DNA of 64,000 bases, from NCBI GenBank assembly GCA_020086605.1, contig JACBWW010000090.1:392001-456000 (forward strand), read 5' to 3'. The position numbers were made by a program, and so were the translations under genes. The notes under the pieces were generated by a model that was not told where the DNA came from, ran no database searches, and saw only the letters and a list, made by a program, of their open reading frames with translations. Source of the stretch: Lanius collurio (taxonomy: Eukaryota > Chordata > Aves > Passeriformes > Laniidae). Every line of letters starts with the position of its first letter. Within the stretch, counting starts at the first letter, position 1. Positions 1 to 13,697 of the stretch are shown piece after piece.

Positions 1-321
1 CTTTGCAAAGCAAGATGCAAAGAATGTGTTACACCTGTTAAATTTCAGCACAGAGACTATAATTGGTTGAGATATTTCTTGGATTTCAGCTGTGAAAAGG
101 TTAATGAGAAGCCACCACCTGTAAGTGGAAAAAACACATGACTATAACCTCATTTGCTAATATGAAATTTCCATCTTTTTGCTTCTTAGACTGAAATAAG
201 CTTATTTTGTAGGCCTTCATGATAGGAATTTCTTTGGAGACCAGGATGTTAAACCACACAATTACTAGATGCATACTTTGGCAAACAGATCATCTTACTC
301 CTCAGGAGTAAGTTTACAGTG

Positions 322-346
322 GTAAACCAGTGGTACACTGGTTTAC
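322..346. repeat. Perfect 11-bp inverted repeat (hairpin)
   Basis: The arms GTAAACCAGTG and CACTGGTTTAC are exact reverse complements separated by the 3-nt loop GTA. This is seen directly. It is too short for a miRNA precursor, and no function is known to me; it could be a footprint of a small element or chance. Confidence 0.7.
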
Positions 347-2937
347 GGTGGCTCTTGTATCACTCTCTTCCCATGGTCTGGCCCAGCTATCAGAGACAGG
401 GCTATTTCATTTGTAAAATGTTTCATTTGTGACTGTTGTGTTCAGTGCTTCTAAAAGAACATTATTTTTGTCGCAGAAGTTAAAGGTTTTCATGTAATAA
501 ACCAATAATGTCAATACTGTGGATTTGTGTAGCCCTTTCCTAACAGAGGATTTCTGATGTCAAAAAGGGCATGATTATTTTATCATATGCTGGGTTTTAT
601 CTTCATAGTCTGTCCTTGCCAGAGGATAAATGATCTTGGAATGATCATCTTGTGCTTGAAAGGTCACAACTCCCACAAATTTGTGAGGTCATTATCCTCA
701 GTGTTGTCTCATTCATCAATCTCAATGAAATTATGGGAAGAAGTTTTCTGGCCAAAGTGGGACTGGAATTAAATTGCTGAATATTTCCAGAGCTTATGGA
801 CCAAGCTGCATGGTCCCTTTGGAATTCCATGTTTCTAGGGTCAGGGTCTTAATTGTTGGAGTTAGCTCTTCTAAAGGTACGTGGGCAGGGATGGTCTTTA
901 ATAAGTAGAAATTGTTCCCTTGAAGGCAGAAAGAGACAGGAAGTTTATCTGCCAATACTTACACTTCCAAAAGCAAAAACCCTTAGTCAGAAGTTGCTTT
1001 TTTGGCTCTTTGTGTGAGCACGTTCTTAAGGCATCTGTGTGGAGTGATTTGCCAGTAGGCTTTTAGCCACAGTACATTATGTTAGGAAGGGCTCTGGAAG
1101 ATACAAAATTTGGGTATTTTCAAAACAATAATCAGAATAGGAAGAGGTTTTTATTAGTTCTGTGATGCATTTATTGGGATTGGAGAGCTAAGGAAAGTGT
1201 GGCAAACACTAGGCAGACATCTCTAAGAAATGGTAAAAAGTGTTTTTGCAATCAATACAAGTTGTTTTAAAAATTTCATCCTTCAGTTCCCTCCTTGTTT
1301 CTAGCTACTAAATCCCATGAAAAAGACATATCGTTATCCTCTGCTCCACCAGTTCAGATGTTCAGAGCCCTTGATAAATTAACAGACTGGTTATTGAGAA
1401 AAATAAAATTACATTTCTGGATTGGATTTATGATTCTTATGCAAATTTAACTGCCACATTCTGTGCAGAAAACACATTTACACATTTAAAAGCCTGAAAA
1501 TAGCAATAATCCTGTTCAGGAGCTACTCCAGTTAATACTTTCCTATATAGATTTGAGTATTCATTAATAACTTCTGGATTGTTATTAGAATTGTTTTATT
1601 ATAACATGTAATTTGCTTGAACTGACTACGTCTTTCTCAAAATGGTTTTAATTACAGAAATAAATGACAAAGCTTAGTGGAGATGCTTATACAACAGTGC
1701 AGTCATTTTCTGTGTGCCAACTGGAAACTCATTTTTAACAGATGGAATTTACCAGTCTGCAAAGAAGGAACATGAGGCCTTAAAACTTTACTTCATCTGT
1801 CTGAAAAAATATGAATATGGTATCATACACGTTATTTCTTCTTGGCTTTGGCGCTATTAATCAATTGTCTGTTACAGCTGCAGAAAAAAAACAAAGAGTT
1901 GTTCATTTTACTGAGGATGTATTTTGTTATTAGGATCAATTTTGTGTGTCAGCAAGATGTACCATTGTGGGTTAGAATAACGGTATAACTCCAAATATTT
2001 CCTTTTATCTGTGAGGACTGAGACATTTATCATTCTTCCTTCTGGTGGTATGGGCAGTCCTGTTGCAGATTATTTTGGCATCTTCTTCCTCTCTTTTTTT
2101 GCTAGCATTCTGCCTGGCTCTGTTCTTGTAGCTCTTGTTTTCTTTACAAATCAGTAGGTTTGACCTCCTTCCAAATTCTGATTTGGGATAAATGCTGTAG
2201 GTAGCTACAAGATGAAGCCAGGACTTCAGATGCGACCTACCAGGAATAGAAAACCGGCATTTTCCTTGTAGTTGATGAGCTGGTTGATTGCAAGTCTTGT
2301 CTCTTCTTTTGAGACTCACTAATGAACAGCAGTAAAAATGTAGCCCAGGAGTAGCCCAGAAAGCAGAGGTGCCCTGATTAGGTATGACAGAAAGAAAGCA
2401 GGCATTTCCAATATGGAGAAAATGAGGGTGTGGAGTTGGATGACCCTGTGGACTGGTGTAGGAGTAGAGAGATGAATTCATGAGGATCAAGTGCAAAATC
2501 ACATCCTTCAGAACAACAAAGTATTGAGCCACAAGTTAATTGCTCAGTAGTTAGAAATGAAAGAAGTGAAAGTGTGTGGAGTTCTAAATAACAACAGGAT
2601 GAGTAAGCTGCAGTGGTGTGACCATGGAGAAGGCAATTGTACTGCTGGCCCCTTTCAAGGGAGGGAGAACTGCCAAAGATCCTGTCCTACAAGATTAAAA
2701 AAGGCTGTTTCTGCACCAGCCAGCCACCCCAGCTCTATGAAGCACTTGTAGCACACCCGTACTCTGCATCCACTGGAAATGTGCATTTTTATCCCACAGT
2801 GTTTCAAAATCACATGACATTAAGATAGTTACTGTAGAGTGTAAGAATCGCTGGGTTTACATCCTGCTTGTCCGATATGATCTTGTTCACATTTCCATCC
2901 TCTACAAGGTCATGGCTTGTTCTAACTCAGTAAACGC

Positions 2938-3456
2938 TGCAGTGCTGCATCCAGCTCTGGGGTCCCTAGCACAGGAAGGACATGGACCTGTTGGACAGAG
3001 TCCAGATGAGGGACATTAAACTGATCAGAGGGATGAAGCAACTCTCCTATGAGGAAAGGCTGAGAGAGCTGGGATGGTTTGGCCTGGAAAGGAGAAGGAT
3101 TTGGGGTGACCTAATTGCAGCTTTCTAGTACCTCAAGGGAGACTCTGAGAAAGATGGAGAGGAACTATTTACCAGAGCATGTAGTGACAGGACAAGGGGG
3201 AATGACTTCACACTGAAAGAGGGCAGGTTTAGATTAAACATTAAGAAAAAATTCTTTACTGTGAGGGTGATGAGGCACTGGAACAGGTTTCCCAGAGAAG
3301 CTATGGATACTCCATCCCTGGAAGTGTTCAAGGCCAGGTTGGATGGAGCTCTGAGCAACCTGATCTAGTGAAAGATGTTCCTGCCCATGGCACAGGGCTG
3401 GAATAAGATGACCTTTAAGGTCCCTCCCAACCAAAACCTTTCCATGACCCTATGAA
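2938..3456 (+). mobile_element. CR1 LINE, 5'-truncated 3' tail
   Basis: This is a chicken-repeat-1 type non-LTR retrotransposon fragment in the sense orientation. It runs from the CTGCATCCAGCTCTGGGG block, through the stretch that encodes the C-terminus of the CR1 reverse-transcriptase ORF (remnants around AGGCACTGGAACAGGTTTCCC and CTGGAAGTGTTCAAGGCC), to the ACCTTTAAGGTCCCTCCCAACC block and a terminal CCATGACCCTATGAAA resembling the short 3' repeat of CR1. The reading frame is broken by several changes, so it is a dead copy. CR1 elements are normally severely 5'-truncated, and this one has about the last 0.5 kb. The edges are approximate. Confidence 0.93.
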
Positions 3457-6251
3457 AACAACGAATAGAAATAAAAATAAATTAGTGAGTGAGGGGAGAG
3501 GACAATTTAAGCCAAAGTATTGAAGTGCCCTGAGAGGAAACAGGCTCACAGGTAAAATTAAGTTGGGAATAATAAGAGGGTACTGAGAGAGTTGTGTGCC
3601 AACAGGAACAGACAAAAAGCTTGGTGTCAGACAGTGAAAAGTGAACTGGTGTGGTTGGTTGGTAGAAAGGTCCTGTGCTGGTTATGCTAAGGATGTAGTT
3701 GAGTCAAGAGGACTTCTCCAGCTCTGCCTTCCTAGGAAGAGGAGGCTTGGGGAGGGGTCTGCTCCAACTGCTCCTGCTCAGAGAAAATGATCCTACTGAG
3801 AGGCAGACCCAAACAAGAACGACCAGGCATGGAATATGGCAAAAACATCTAAAGAAGATTTTACAAATGAATAAATGTTAGGCCAATAACCTGTACTCAA
3901 GAGACCTTTTTTCCTAGTGGAATTTTGACTTTGAAGGGCTGTTAAGCCTTTTCTTTGGACCTGTTAGACCCCAGGCTCCTCAGAGCTGACACTGTGCTTA
4001 TACTTCACACTAATTAATTAAACATTTAGAAATAATTTCATAAATGAAATTAATTGGATCATCAGTCATGGACTCCACGGTAAAATAAGTTGAACGTGAA
4101 AATTTTATCAATTAGAAAGGTACTGACTTCTGACTTTTTATTATATATACACCAACATTTGCATCTGTATCCTGTTTCAGTTTTTTCCTAAGCCTGCTTC
4201 CATCCTTTCTTTGATTTATTTGATGATTTATGCATTTGCTGCAGACATATTTTGATAAATATTGAAAAATTTCTGATTTAAACTTGACTGTGATTTGAGC
4301 AATAAATATTTCTTAAGGACCTAAAAGCTTAAATTTAACATTAGGCTGATTTTATTTATTTTTATTGTTTTAATGTTGTAGCAAGACCAAGAAATTATAG
4401 ACTTAGTTCATTAGCAATGACTGAGGAAGTAGCACAAGGAAGCTGTCAAGGAAATGAAAGTGCATATAAAATACATTCAGGACTATTTAATTAAGGGTTT
4501 TACTCTGCATTGGCCTACTTTTTATTCTGTAGTCTTCTTTAAAGCACAGAAAACATTTTTCATCGTCAAAGAATAATTATCCTGCTTGCTTTCAATTAAA
4601 TAGGTATACACTTCTAAAATGCCAAATAAAATCCAATGCTATTGTTTGAAAAAAAATAGAGGGGGAGTGGTCTGAGCAGATATCTGCCTTTCTGTAATCT
4701 GTGAATAGATGAATATTGTGACAGGATGTTCCTGGTTCTTTATTGTTAGGAGTTAAGGTGACAAATCCACTTCTACAGTGGCATAAAAAGGGCACTTGTG
4801 TGGCAGCTGGGGAGCACCTGGCTTTGCTTCCTGAGGATGCTGCTGGTCCAGCAGAGCTGTGCTGGAACTTCTCCACAAAGCTTCCATGGAGAAACCTAAA
4901 CCAGTTAGGGAGGCCTGAGGGAGGATAATGCACTCCTTCCCTTCCTTTCTTTGAACAAAAAAATTCCCTCCCATGGCCAAGAAGCTCTCCCTGGCTCAGG
5001 CAGAGGTGCCATCTCCAGCAGCCAGAGCTGACTGACCTCCAGGGCTTAGCTGGGCAAAGCAGCTGTGAATTTTACTACAAAGAAAAGAAGGAAAACCAGA
5101 TTTGCATTATGCTTGTTTTGATTCCACTACTTAAAACTAATCTCAGATAGCTTTTTTATTTTCTTGAAAGCTGCTTTGTACTGACTAGCCCTTGGTATTT
5201 GTCAGATTCTTTGTTTTTCTCTACATATTCCCTGCTGGCCTGCTCAGAAGCTCGTTAAATTATGAGGATTATTCAGAGCTGAACCGGATAATAAAATGGT
5301 CTATTGATTAGTAGACTTCTAATTAGTTGTCTCTTAGCATGAAAGAGAAATAAGATTTGATAGCAAACAAAGCAGAAAACAAATAGGGTGTTTCCAACAT
5401 GTAGGGTGTACATGCTTGAGTGTGGTCTTGTACATGAGTACTGTAATTTCCAGTTTATTATCATGAGTTTATTTTACTGCTTACAGAACTGTGACCTGCA
5501 CAAGTCAACTCTCTGACAGATACTTAGACAAAAAATACAACTCATTTTTTTTTTCTTCCAGTATGAATGACATCATGATGAGCAATGTGCTTTTGATTTT
5601 TCATGTCTTATCATGGTAAAAAAAATGTTACGGCTAATTTGTGTTTTAAGTAGGTTTGTAGTGATAGAAATGAATATAAATACTGTGTTAGAGTTCTAGC
5701 TTGAATGGTGAGTACCAGTAATTAGTGAAACTTTCTAATTGCGTTGCATGCCTCCGTACTGGTTCAATGTATAAAAATCACCTGTAGTCTTCTGTAACAG
5801 TGATGTGGATTGGTGCATTCCACCTTCAAAAGCATTTCTCTCACAGCACATGTTTTTAAGGTGTGTGTGCGGATCTTCAAGCCTTGTGTAGGAGTAGGGT
5901 TGTGCTGACGTCCTCTGCCCCTTCCTTCAGTCACACTGACTGGCGAGGAGAGGGTGACACTGATTGCAGAAGGGCTTCTCATTGAGCTTACCGAAGAGGT
6001 ACAAAAGCAGAGGACAGACCATGGGAAGTTTTGGAAAATAAGGATTGAAATCCTGGCAGAATTGCAGTTGATTTCTGAAGGAACAGGTTTTTGCACCAGC
6101 CCTTTAATGCTTCTTCCATGATCCACAAAACTCTTGTTGTGAATTTCTATGGGCTGTGCATTCTTGCCTTGTTTGTGAGGGGTGTATTTTTTTTCTAATC
6201 TCTTTCTTTAAATGCTATTCATTTTAGATAAAAACCAACTAATTACCCATG

Positions 6252-6260
6252 CCCCCCCCC
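6252..6260. repeat. Short C homopolymer
   Basis: A run of about nine C within an otherwise AT-rich intron stretch. Simple-sequence tract with no evident function. Confidence 0.6.
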
Positions 6261-9200
6261 AATTCTGTGTAGTTCTTGCCCATTGCAAAATGGCTGAGCC
6301 AAAAGAGTAATTTAATTAATGTGTGAAAATCATATAGCTCTCATTACGTGTTTAAACTCCAATTTTGTTGAGGATATTTTTGTTTTCTTTTTTTAGACCT
6401 GTTCAGGTATCAAAGGTTCATTTAAGTGTTGTTATGTTCTTTTATTGAATATGAGTTTCTCATTCAGAAATTAAGTAGTTCCCGTTGCTCTTAGTTCTGT
6501 CTGTGGGTTGATTTGCAGCGTAGTTTTCTGAGCTCTTCTAGCTTTCCTCCCTAGTAAAAACCCTTCCCTTTTAAACCTGCTGGGAGAGAGGCAGATTAGT
6601 AGCCCTGTGCTTTTTAAAGGCAAGTACTCTTATCAGCCCATCAGTCTCCTCAATTCCCATCACCTGGAGGTCCATGTCATAGCAAGATATTCTCTCCAAA
6701 GTGTGAATTTCTTCATTAGTTTCACTGTCTTCCTCTAGGCCTGTAATTAGAGCCCTCCTGATAACCAGCACACAACTGCACCCATTAATTAGCCCTTCAT
6801 TTGAAAATTTCTCTTTTGGTGTTTCCATCCTTGTCAACTTTGAGCAGGTTCAGCTGCCTCCAGCTATTCTTTGAATCCAATATCCACATCAGGCATCCTC
6901 CCCATAAAACCCAAGGCACAGGATCAAGGAAGCCCCGAGCAGCACCACGACCAGGGGTTGGCCACCCCCTCTCTTTGCACAAGGAAGAACCGACTGGGTG
7001 AACAGCCAGCATCACACTGGGTGTGCTTTTTGAGTGTCTGTGCAGTTATACCACAGCTGCTTTAGTTTTCCATGGAGCACAAAAAAGAGACACGGCCCAG
7101 GCTCTGCTGTTTACCTGATGGAATAGTCAAAACATGTTCTGAATAAAGCAGACACCCAGTCTCTGCGGGCTTCTCCACGTTAGGGGATAATGAAAGCATT
7201 TACTAACAGCCAAAGAAATTATTTATTAGGATATGAAACCTTTAATTTTGAAGGAAGTCTTCACGATTTCTTTTTTTTTTTCCCTTTACACTCCCACTCT
7301 GCAAAATGTAGCAAGGCCAAAATTTAATGCATTTGCACATCTATTTCTGAGCTATGTGGGTGTCTCTCAAAAGGTATGATTTTGAAGTAGAACAAACAAT
7401 ATATTCGTAGCAATCTTCTTTGAACCAACGAGGTTTAAGAAACCCAAAGATATAGATCAATCAAACCCAGTATATTACATTCTCCACTCTGTTGGGTTTA
7501 GATTTAAACTGTGTTGTAGATGTTGAAATTGCAAGAAGGATTCCCCAGCTGCTCAAAATGGCTCTGATGGAGCAGGACAAAGTTACACCTGGAGAAAATA
7601 CACTGGAAACTGAGAGTTCATCTTTTTTTCCTTCTTTCTGCTCCCCTGATTTCAGGTACAATAAGTTTGTCTTATAGTCTTATAGCATGGATTTTATCAT
7701 CTTGTATACATTTTGGCGTAGGCAGTTGCCCCTGTTGTCCATGCAGGAGGCTGGCACATGGGGGTGAAACCTTTCCTGACCCTGTCAGAGGTGATGAGAG
7801 AATCTAAAAATTTGTGAAATCCACAATCATATTGAAACATCAGATGTTGACAGAAGTATGAAATGGTATAAATAGCTTTATTGTTTACAGCATATCCTTA
7901 ACTGCAGTTGCTCCCGGTTTATTTATTTGTGCACACACAGATGTGCTTTATGTACCCAGGAGGAAAGAACACAAAGACTTTCATTTTTATTTCTTTTCCT
8001 TGTTCTTATTTGGGGGAAGAAAACATGATCTCTGACATGATCTCTTTTTCACAACAAAGAGCACAAGGCAGATGTGGGCCTTTCTCTTCAGATACTACTT
8101 CTTCCCCAGCTTCTGTTTTCACGTTTACAACTTCATGTGCTTCTCCTGGAAAGCACACATTGTCAGTGTGCTGCTGCAGGTATTGGAGTTCATTCTCCTC
8201 TCTTCTCTGGATCCTGTTGCTGTTTGCAGGAGGAGAAAAACATTTAGGTAATTTAGAAGTTTTCTCTTAGCCATGCCAAGCTTGACCCTGTTCCTCAGGC
8301 TCATCCCCTGAAAGCTGGGGTTTCATTGACACAGCTGAGCCTCTGGACTTATTTCAGGTTCCCTAATAAACCCCTGTGCCTGAATTGATACTCACTGAAA
8401 TAAGAATAGCACCTGCAACATCACTGGCTGTTGCTTTAGAATAATAAATCAAAGAGACCCAATCCATTGTTGCTCTGTGTTCCCTTTGCCCCCCTACAAG
8501 AAAGAAGTACGGGCATCCCATGTGAATCACCTGTGGGGATTTAGGGCTAGTTTATTTAGGACTTTGTGACCTGTACAGAGAGGCACTTGCTGCAGAAATC
8601 AAGGCAGATGATGTCTTTACAAGTCTTTTAGACAGTGGATAGTCACGTGCAAGTTAAGGCAGCCTCAATACTTCCTAGACTGAAACAGGAGGGTAAAACC
8701 CCTTTTTCCCAGCTAGCACAGCATAGCAAGGGTGAATCCATTCTGCACGTGACACCTGGCATTCTTTGTGTAGCTAAGGAGGCAAAATGGAACCTTGTGA
8801 ATAATTAGACACTATAATTCTGAATTATTTTTAATTAGAAAATCATAGCCATCACACCTCCAAATTTTCAGAATTCTGCTATGGGTGTGTCTTATGTGTG
8901 ATTATTTATTTTCCCCACAGAAGGGTATCATTCATTGTTTCTTTGTGTCTGCTTTGGTGGCAGTCTAGGACCAAAATTGCTTCCTCTTTCTTCTACAGGC
9001 ATTCAGCTTTAAACATGCTTCAACAAATGTTTAATTTTGCCATTTCAGGACTAGAAGTTCACAGTTGTTCACTCTTACTTATCCTTGGAAAAGATTTTGG
9101 TACAAATAGATGACTTCTTTCCCCTTCCTACATCTGTATCTGTGTATTTTCCCATGTAATTTGCCCCCTCCACCCTGGAAAAGGCAATGAGTACTTATGA

Positions 9201-12200
9201 CTAAACCAGATAGGTATGAGCGATCAAATAATGTTAATATTTGCACAGGTAAGAAACATAATTTATTAAGACAATTGAGACAAAATAAAGGTGCTGTATA
9301 TAATTAGGATAATAGCTGCATGTCATCATTTCCCCTGTGTATTATTATGACACTGTTGATTAACCAGGAGTAGAAGGATTTGAAAAGGCCAGAAAAAAAA
9401 TGTTAGGGAATAATAAGTAGTTGGTAAGAGGAAGCAAAGAATGAAAATATATGTGTGCCCAGAAAAAAGAGTACATTTAATCTGTTTCTTGACAGTATAG
9501 AATTGGGGACTAAAGGCTGATGGCAGCTGTTAGTTCCAAACAGGTAGGATTGATCTAAATTATGGGGTTTTGAGAGAGCAATTTTTTTTCCAGTGACAGT
9601 TTTTCTACTTCCATTTGCTTAAAGAAGGAGGAGGATCTTGACCTTTTAAGCAGTGGAGGGCAGTTCTCTTTTTGAAGATTTTCATCACTGTCAAGCTTGT
9701 TTTCCTGTGATCCACGGGAATGGAGGCATCTGCAAAGCAGCCTGATGGGTGCAGTCTGGCTGACAGCATGATGGGAAAGTTCAGAGCTCCGGGAAGGAGA
9801 TTACAGACTTCCTGCCAGAAGGGGGTAATTTTGTCACAGGAGCCAGTACACTAAGTGTTACAGAGATGACACAAAATGTTGACATTGGCACTCATTTCCC
9901 AGAGTTTGGTAGTGTAGAAGAGTGGAATATTGCAGGAGTTTCCAGGGGCACAGTGAAGATGTCACACTGACGAAACCCCAAATACTGTCCCAGTTCTCCC
10001 ATAAAAACAGTTAAGGTTTCTTCCTTAATACCAGCTCTCTCTGGATAGGAATGGCTTTGTGCACAGGTAATTACCATATTAAAACTCACTATGACAGCAA
10101 ACCCACATACACCTCAAATTTGTCAAATGTGTTTCCCAAGGACAATATTAAAGGGCTTGCAGGTGACTAGGCATCAGTGAAGGCCCATCCTGGCCATAAG
10201 AGCAATTTGATTCTCAAGCTGAAATGACAATTTAATCCCTAAGGACGCACAGACATTTATATTTAAAATTCACATAATTTTCACATTCATTAAGCACATT
10301 TGAAGTGGTGGATAGTATATAAAATACCTTATTCTCATCTCAAGCAGCTTAATTTGTTACTTGCCCTTAGGCTGAAGTGTAAGAACTGAAGGCTTCCACC
10401 TGTGTCTGAATTACAGATGCAAATATTTCTGATAAAATGGTATCTAAAAAAAATACATATAAAATAATTGGGGGATTTTTTTCTCTTGAGTAGATGTTTT
10501 TCCTAGATAAATTACAACCACTTTATAAAACTGCCTGTTCAGTGCACTAGCAAGGATTTTAATGATGATATGTCTGTATAGTTTCTGTCTAGTTAATGAA
10601 ATATGTAGCATATTTAGATCTAAATCAAATCACAAGTTTGGCTTCCCCTGTTCTCAGTTGCATGTGGTGGGTTTAACATAATTTTTTTTGTCTATGTTTT
10701 TCAAGCATAATGCTGTTTCTGCATTTTAGTAGCTATAGAAATTTGTCTTTGTGATATTTACCACAGTGTCCCTTGATGTGAAATATAGGCTATACAACTC
10801 ATTTCCTATCCCTCACTGCATTGACAAGCAAGTTTTCAAGTGATATTTTATATATATCTGGCAAAATACATACATTCAGCAAAACTCCCATGTACAGCCT
10901 GAGAGTGTGTAGTCAAGCAAATTCAGGTTCATTTCTTCTTTGCATTTTCTGTTATTTTTTGTACATTTGGACTTGATTCAACAAAGCACTCATGAGTTTA
11001 CTTAAATGCAAAGCTACAAGTACTTTAGTGTAGTGTCAGATCATTTCTAAATGCTTTGCCATACTAAGCCCTTAAGTGCCCTCACATCCTTTGGGTAAAA
11101 TTTATCCCAGCCACACTCTTTATTGTATTTCCATATCACACCATAGCACATCACACATGATACATGGGCAGCTGCATCTCTGTGAAAGGCAAAAAGACCC
11201 CCTGAACTTGGTTAGATTGAGGGCTGTTCTCCAACAGAAGGAATTCTCTTGCAAGCTAGCTTTTGCTGGACACCCAGAATCTGTAGGATATGGCTTTCTG
11301 ACCTAACAGCTCACAGCAAGCTGTGCTCTGCAGCACTTCTCAAGGCTTCTCAAACATCATTTCATCCTCACAGACATCTGCTCAGCGTTTGAGAGGAGTT
11401 GGGATCTGTCATCCATCTTCATACCGTTCCTTTTATCGCTGCGTTAGTCAGTCCCCCGAATAACAGCACGCAGGACATATGACAGTCCATTACTGTTAAT
11501 GGTGTTATTGTAGAATCATGCTTCTGAAAAATACTGCCTCAAGTAAAATATTGTAGATAATTTAGTACTGTCTTTCAGGAAGGCACATGCTGGGGTTAAT
11601 GAAAGTTTGACTTAGTGAATTTTAAAGGACTGCATTGTTCAATCCTCTTGAAATAGTATTTATTATTCACATTTAGATAATTTTCTTAATTAAAATAGGA
11701 GCGTTTTTCTTATTTGTTTTGCCCCCCAAATGAACTCCTTTCATTGAGGACTCAGCCCCAACAAGAGTTATTGTCAGGTAACCCAGTGAAATGGATGCTG
11801 CTGCCAGAAGGGCAGTGAGAGCACAGCTGCTAACCATGGGCATGGCCCTTCCTGTCCTCTCCTGGTCCCTGAGCAGGGATGGGCAAACAAGGCTTGAAGG
11901 TTTGACCATTGCCACAAAACACTGCACAAGCAACCACGTAATTATGGACAGATGGTGTCCTCTGCTGTCTTCCAAAAGAGGAAAGGTGCAGAGTCAAGAT
12001 AGGGGATTTCTAGGGCGCTCCTCAGAGGGTCAGGAACTGCTCTGAATGAAAAAGCTGGGAGACTTCCAACTATGAGAGCTATCAAAAATGACACTCAGCT
12101 CCAGGGGACTTTTTAACTTCGCTGGCCCATGCTTAGAAAACAATGTGTGGAACAAGTGAGCACAGTGCTTTCTGCTCCATCCACTAGCACACTCTCTTAA

Positions 12201-13400
12201 AGTTTGCCAGCTTTAGGGCCAGGAGTCAGGTTCCACCATAAGGCAAGTGTAAGAGCCTGAGGGCAATGACTTTCCTCTAATTAGCACCTCGTCGCTCAGG
12301 CAGACATTTAACAAATAGGAATGCCACTTCCAACAAGCTGTGCAGTGTTTCTTTCAGCATTAACTGTTGTGAGTGAATTGCAGCCAATTGAATGGAGGTG
12401 GAGAGCCCCGGTGTCCAGAAAGCAGCCCTGCAGCTTGTCCATAGGCTGTAATTCTTCAGTTCACCAGGAAAGGAACACGGTAGACACCTATTACACAGGC
12501 TTATAATTTAATAACTGAATATTAAAAATCTAGGCAATACTGTGCAAATCTACCAAATATACTGAGCCACACGACCCAGGGCTGAACCTGGCTCTGTTTA
12601 GAGGAGGAAGATATCTTTTCATACAGAGTAGATCTTATCAATTCATTTCAATTTATTTTTTATGATGAGGGGTATCAAGACTGCATCAGCTTGGCTTTAC
12701 TGCCACGTGCTTTGGCCATTCGCAGTAACATGCAGACGTGTTGTTTACCAAAGGGTGTTGCAAGTTGAAAATGCCTTTTGAAAAAGGCAGCACGCTGCCA
12801 CTGAAACGGGTGGGTGAGGTTATGTCAGGGCAAGTTTTTATCATCTCCGAGCTCCCATCAGGGGAACTGCAAAGATGGTAACACCTGACTTTTTCGTATC
12901 TCGCTTGTCTTTTTCCTCAACATAGACATCCATTATTCAAAGCAGTTTTCAGGGCTTCCAGAAAAGCCTAAAGGTGGGCGCTTGATATCTTACAACTGCT
13001 GGGATTCATGAAAACTGTTAAGGAAGAAAAAAAAAAAAATCTCTGGGCCAAACAAAAATAAAACGGTGCTGGACTTTGTGGCTGGATTTTGAGGGGGGGA
13101 GGAGGGGAGGGGTTGGTGACTAGTTTGACAAACCTGTGTGTGGCCAAGGAGACGGCAGATGTGCCTGGCAGGTTTCCACACGGCATCCCGGCCGTGCCGT
13201 CCCTGGGCGCTTCCAGGGGCGCGGGGGCGGCTCCAGCACGAAGGCGCGGGATCCCGTTCCACGGTGTTTGTGGGATTCTGCTGGCTTACGTCTGGGGGGT
13301 TTTGTTTTGTTTTAAACGCTAACGCGACCGAGGTGCCGCGGTCGGTGTCGCACCGCTGCCTGCGGGTGTGGCGGGACACACGCCGCCTTCCCTGCGCTTC

Positions 13401-13480
13401 ATCCCGCTGCATCCCGCTGCATCCCGCCGCATCCCACCGCATCCCGCCGCATCCCACCGCATCCCGCCGCATCCCGCCGT
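13401..13480. repeat. 10-bp GC-rich tandem repeat, 8 units
   Basis: Eight consecutive 10-bp units follow the pattern ATCCCRCCGC, with a C-to-T change in the first two units (ATCCCGCTGC) and a last unit ending in T. The array sits in the CpG island upstream of the gamma start. Long overlapping open frames on both strands across it (for example the 231-codon one at 12990-13685 on the minus strand) come from the repeat and the lack of stop codons in GC-rich DNA; I do not regard them as genes. Confidence 0.9.
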
Positions 13481-13546
13481 TCCGCGCCGTTCCGCAGCGC
13501 CGTGCGGCGGCCCCGCTGTCCCCGCGGCGGCGGCGGGCGCGGCCAT

Positions 13547-13556
13547 GGGCGGGCGG
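13547..13556 (+). promoter_or_regulatory. Overlapping GC boxes (Sp1/KLF-type)
   Basis: GGGCGGG immediately overlaps GGGCGG, about 250 nt before the gamma start codon and near the 3' side of the CpG island. Motif match only. Confidence 0.45.
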
Positions 13557-13697
13557 AGCGCCGGGCACTGATAGGCCGGGCGGATGCGCAGGCAATTTAT
13601 CATCCCCGGCTCCCGCGGAGGCAGGCAGCGCGCCTGTCACCAGTATTGATTTCAGAGGATGGACTAAATTTCCTAGGATTTCCATTAAGAATTAAGT

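Larger units (their letters stand above)
13150..13640 (+). promoter_or_regulatory. NRXN1: CpG island, likely NRXN1-gamma promoter
   Basis: This is an abrupt GC- and CpG-rich island inside an AT-rich intron, ending about 160 nt before the gamma start codon. It contains a 10-bp tandem repeat, overlapping GC boxes (GGGCGGG at 13547-13553 and GGGCGG at 13551-13556, Sp1/KLF type) and TGCGCA at 13585-13590, which matches half of an NRF1 palindrome. No convincing TATA box is visible, as is usual for CpG-island promoters. Position and composition make it the natural promoter of the gamma transcript. The transcription start cannot be fixed from sequence; the motifs suggest initiation between about 13550 and 13700. 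Confidence 0.75.

Noticed and set aside
2005..2532. 175-codon open frame on the minus strand
   Set aside because: Long for AT-rich intron, but the translation has no recognisable domain and no promoter context. Best explained as chance.
12990..13695. Overlapping open frames of 231 (-), 185 (+) and 94 (-) codons across the CpG island
   Set aside because: They arise from the 10-bp GC-rich repeat and the scarcity of stop codons in GC-rich DNA. The translations are low complexity on both strands.
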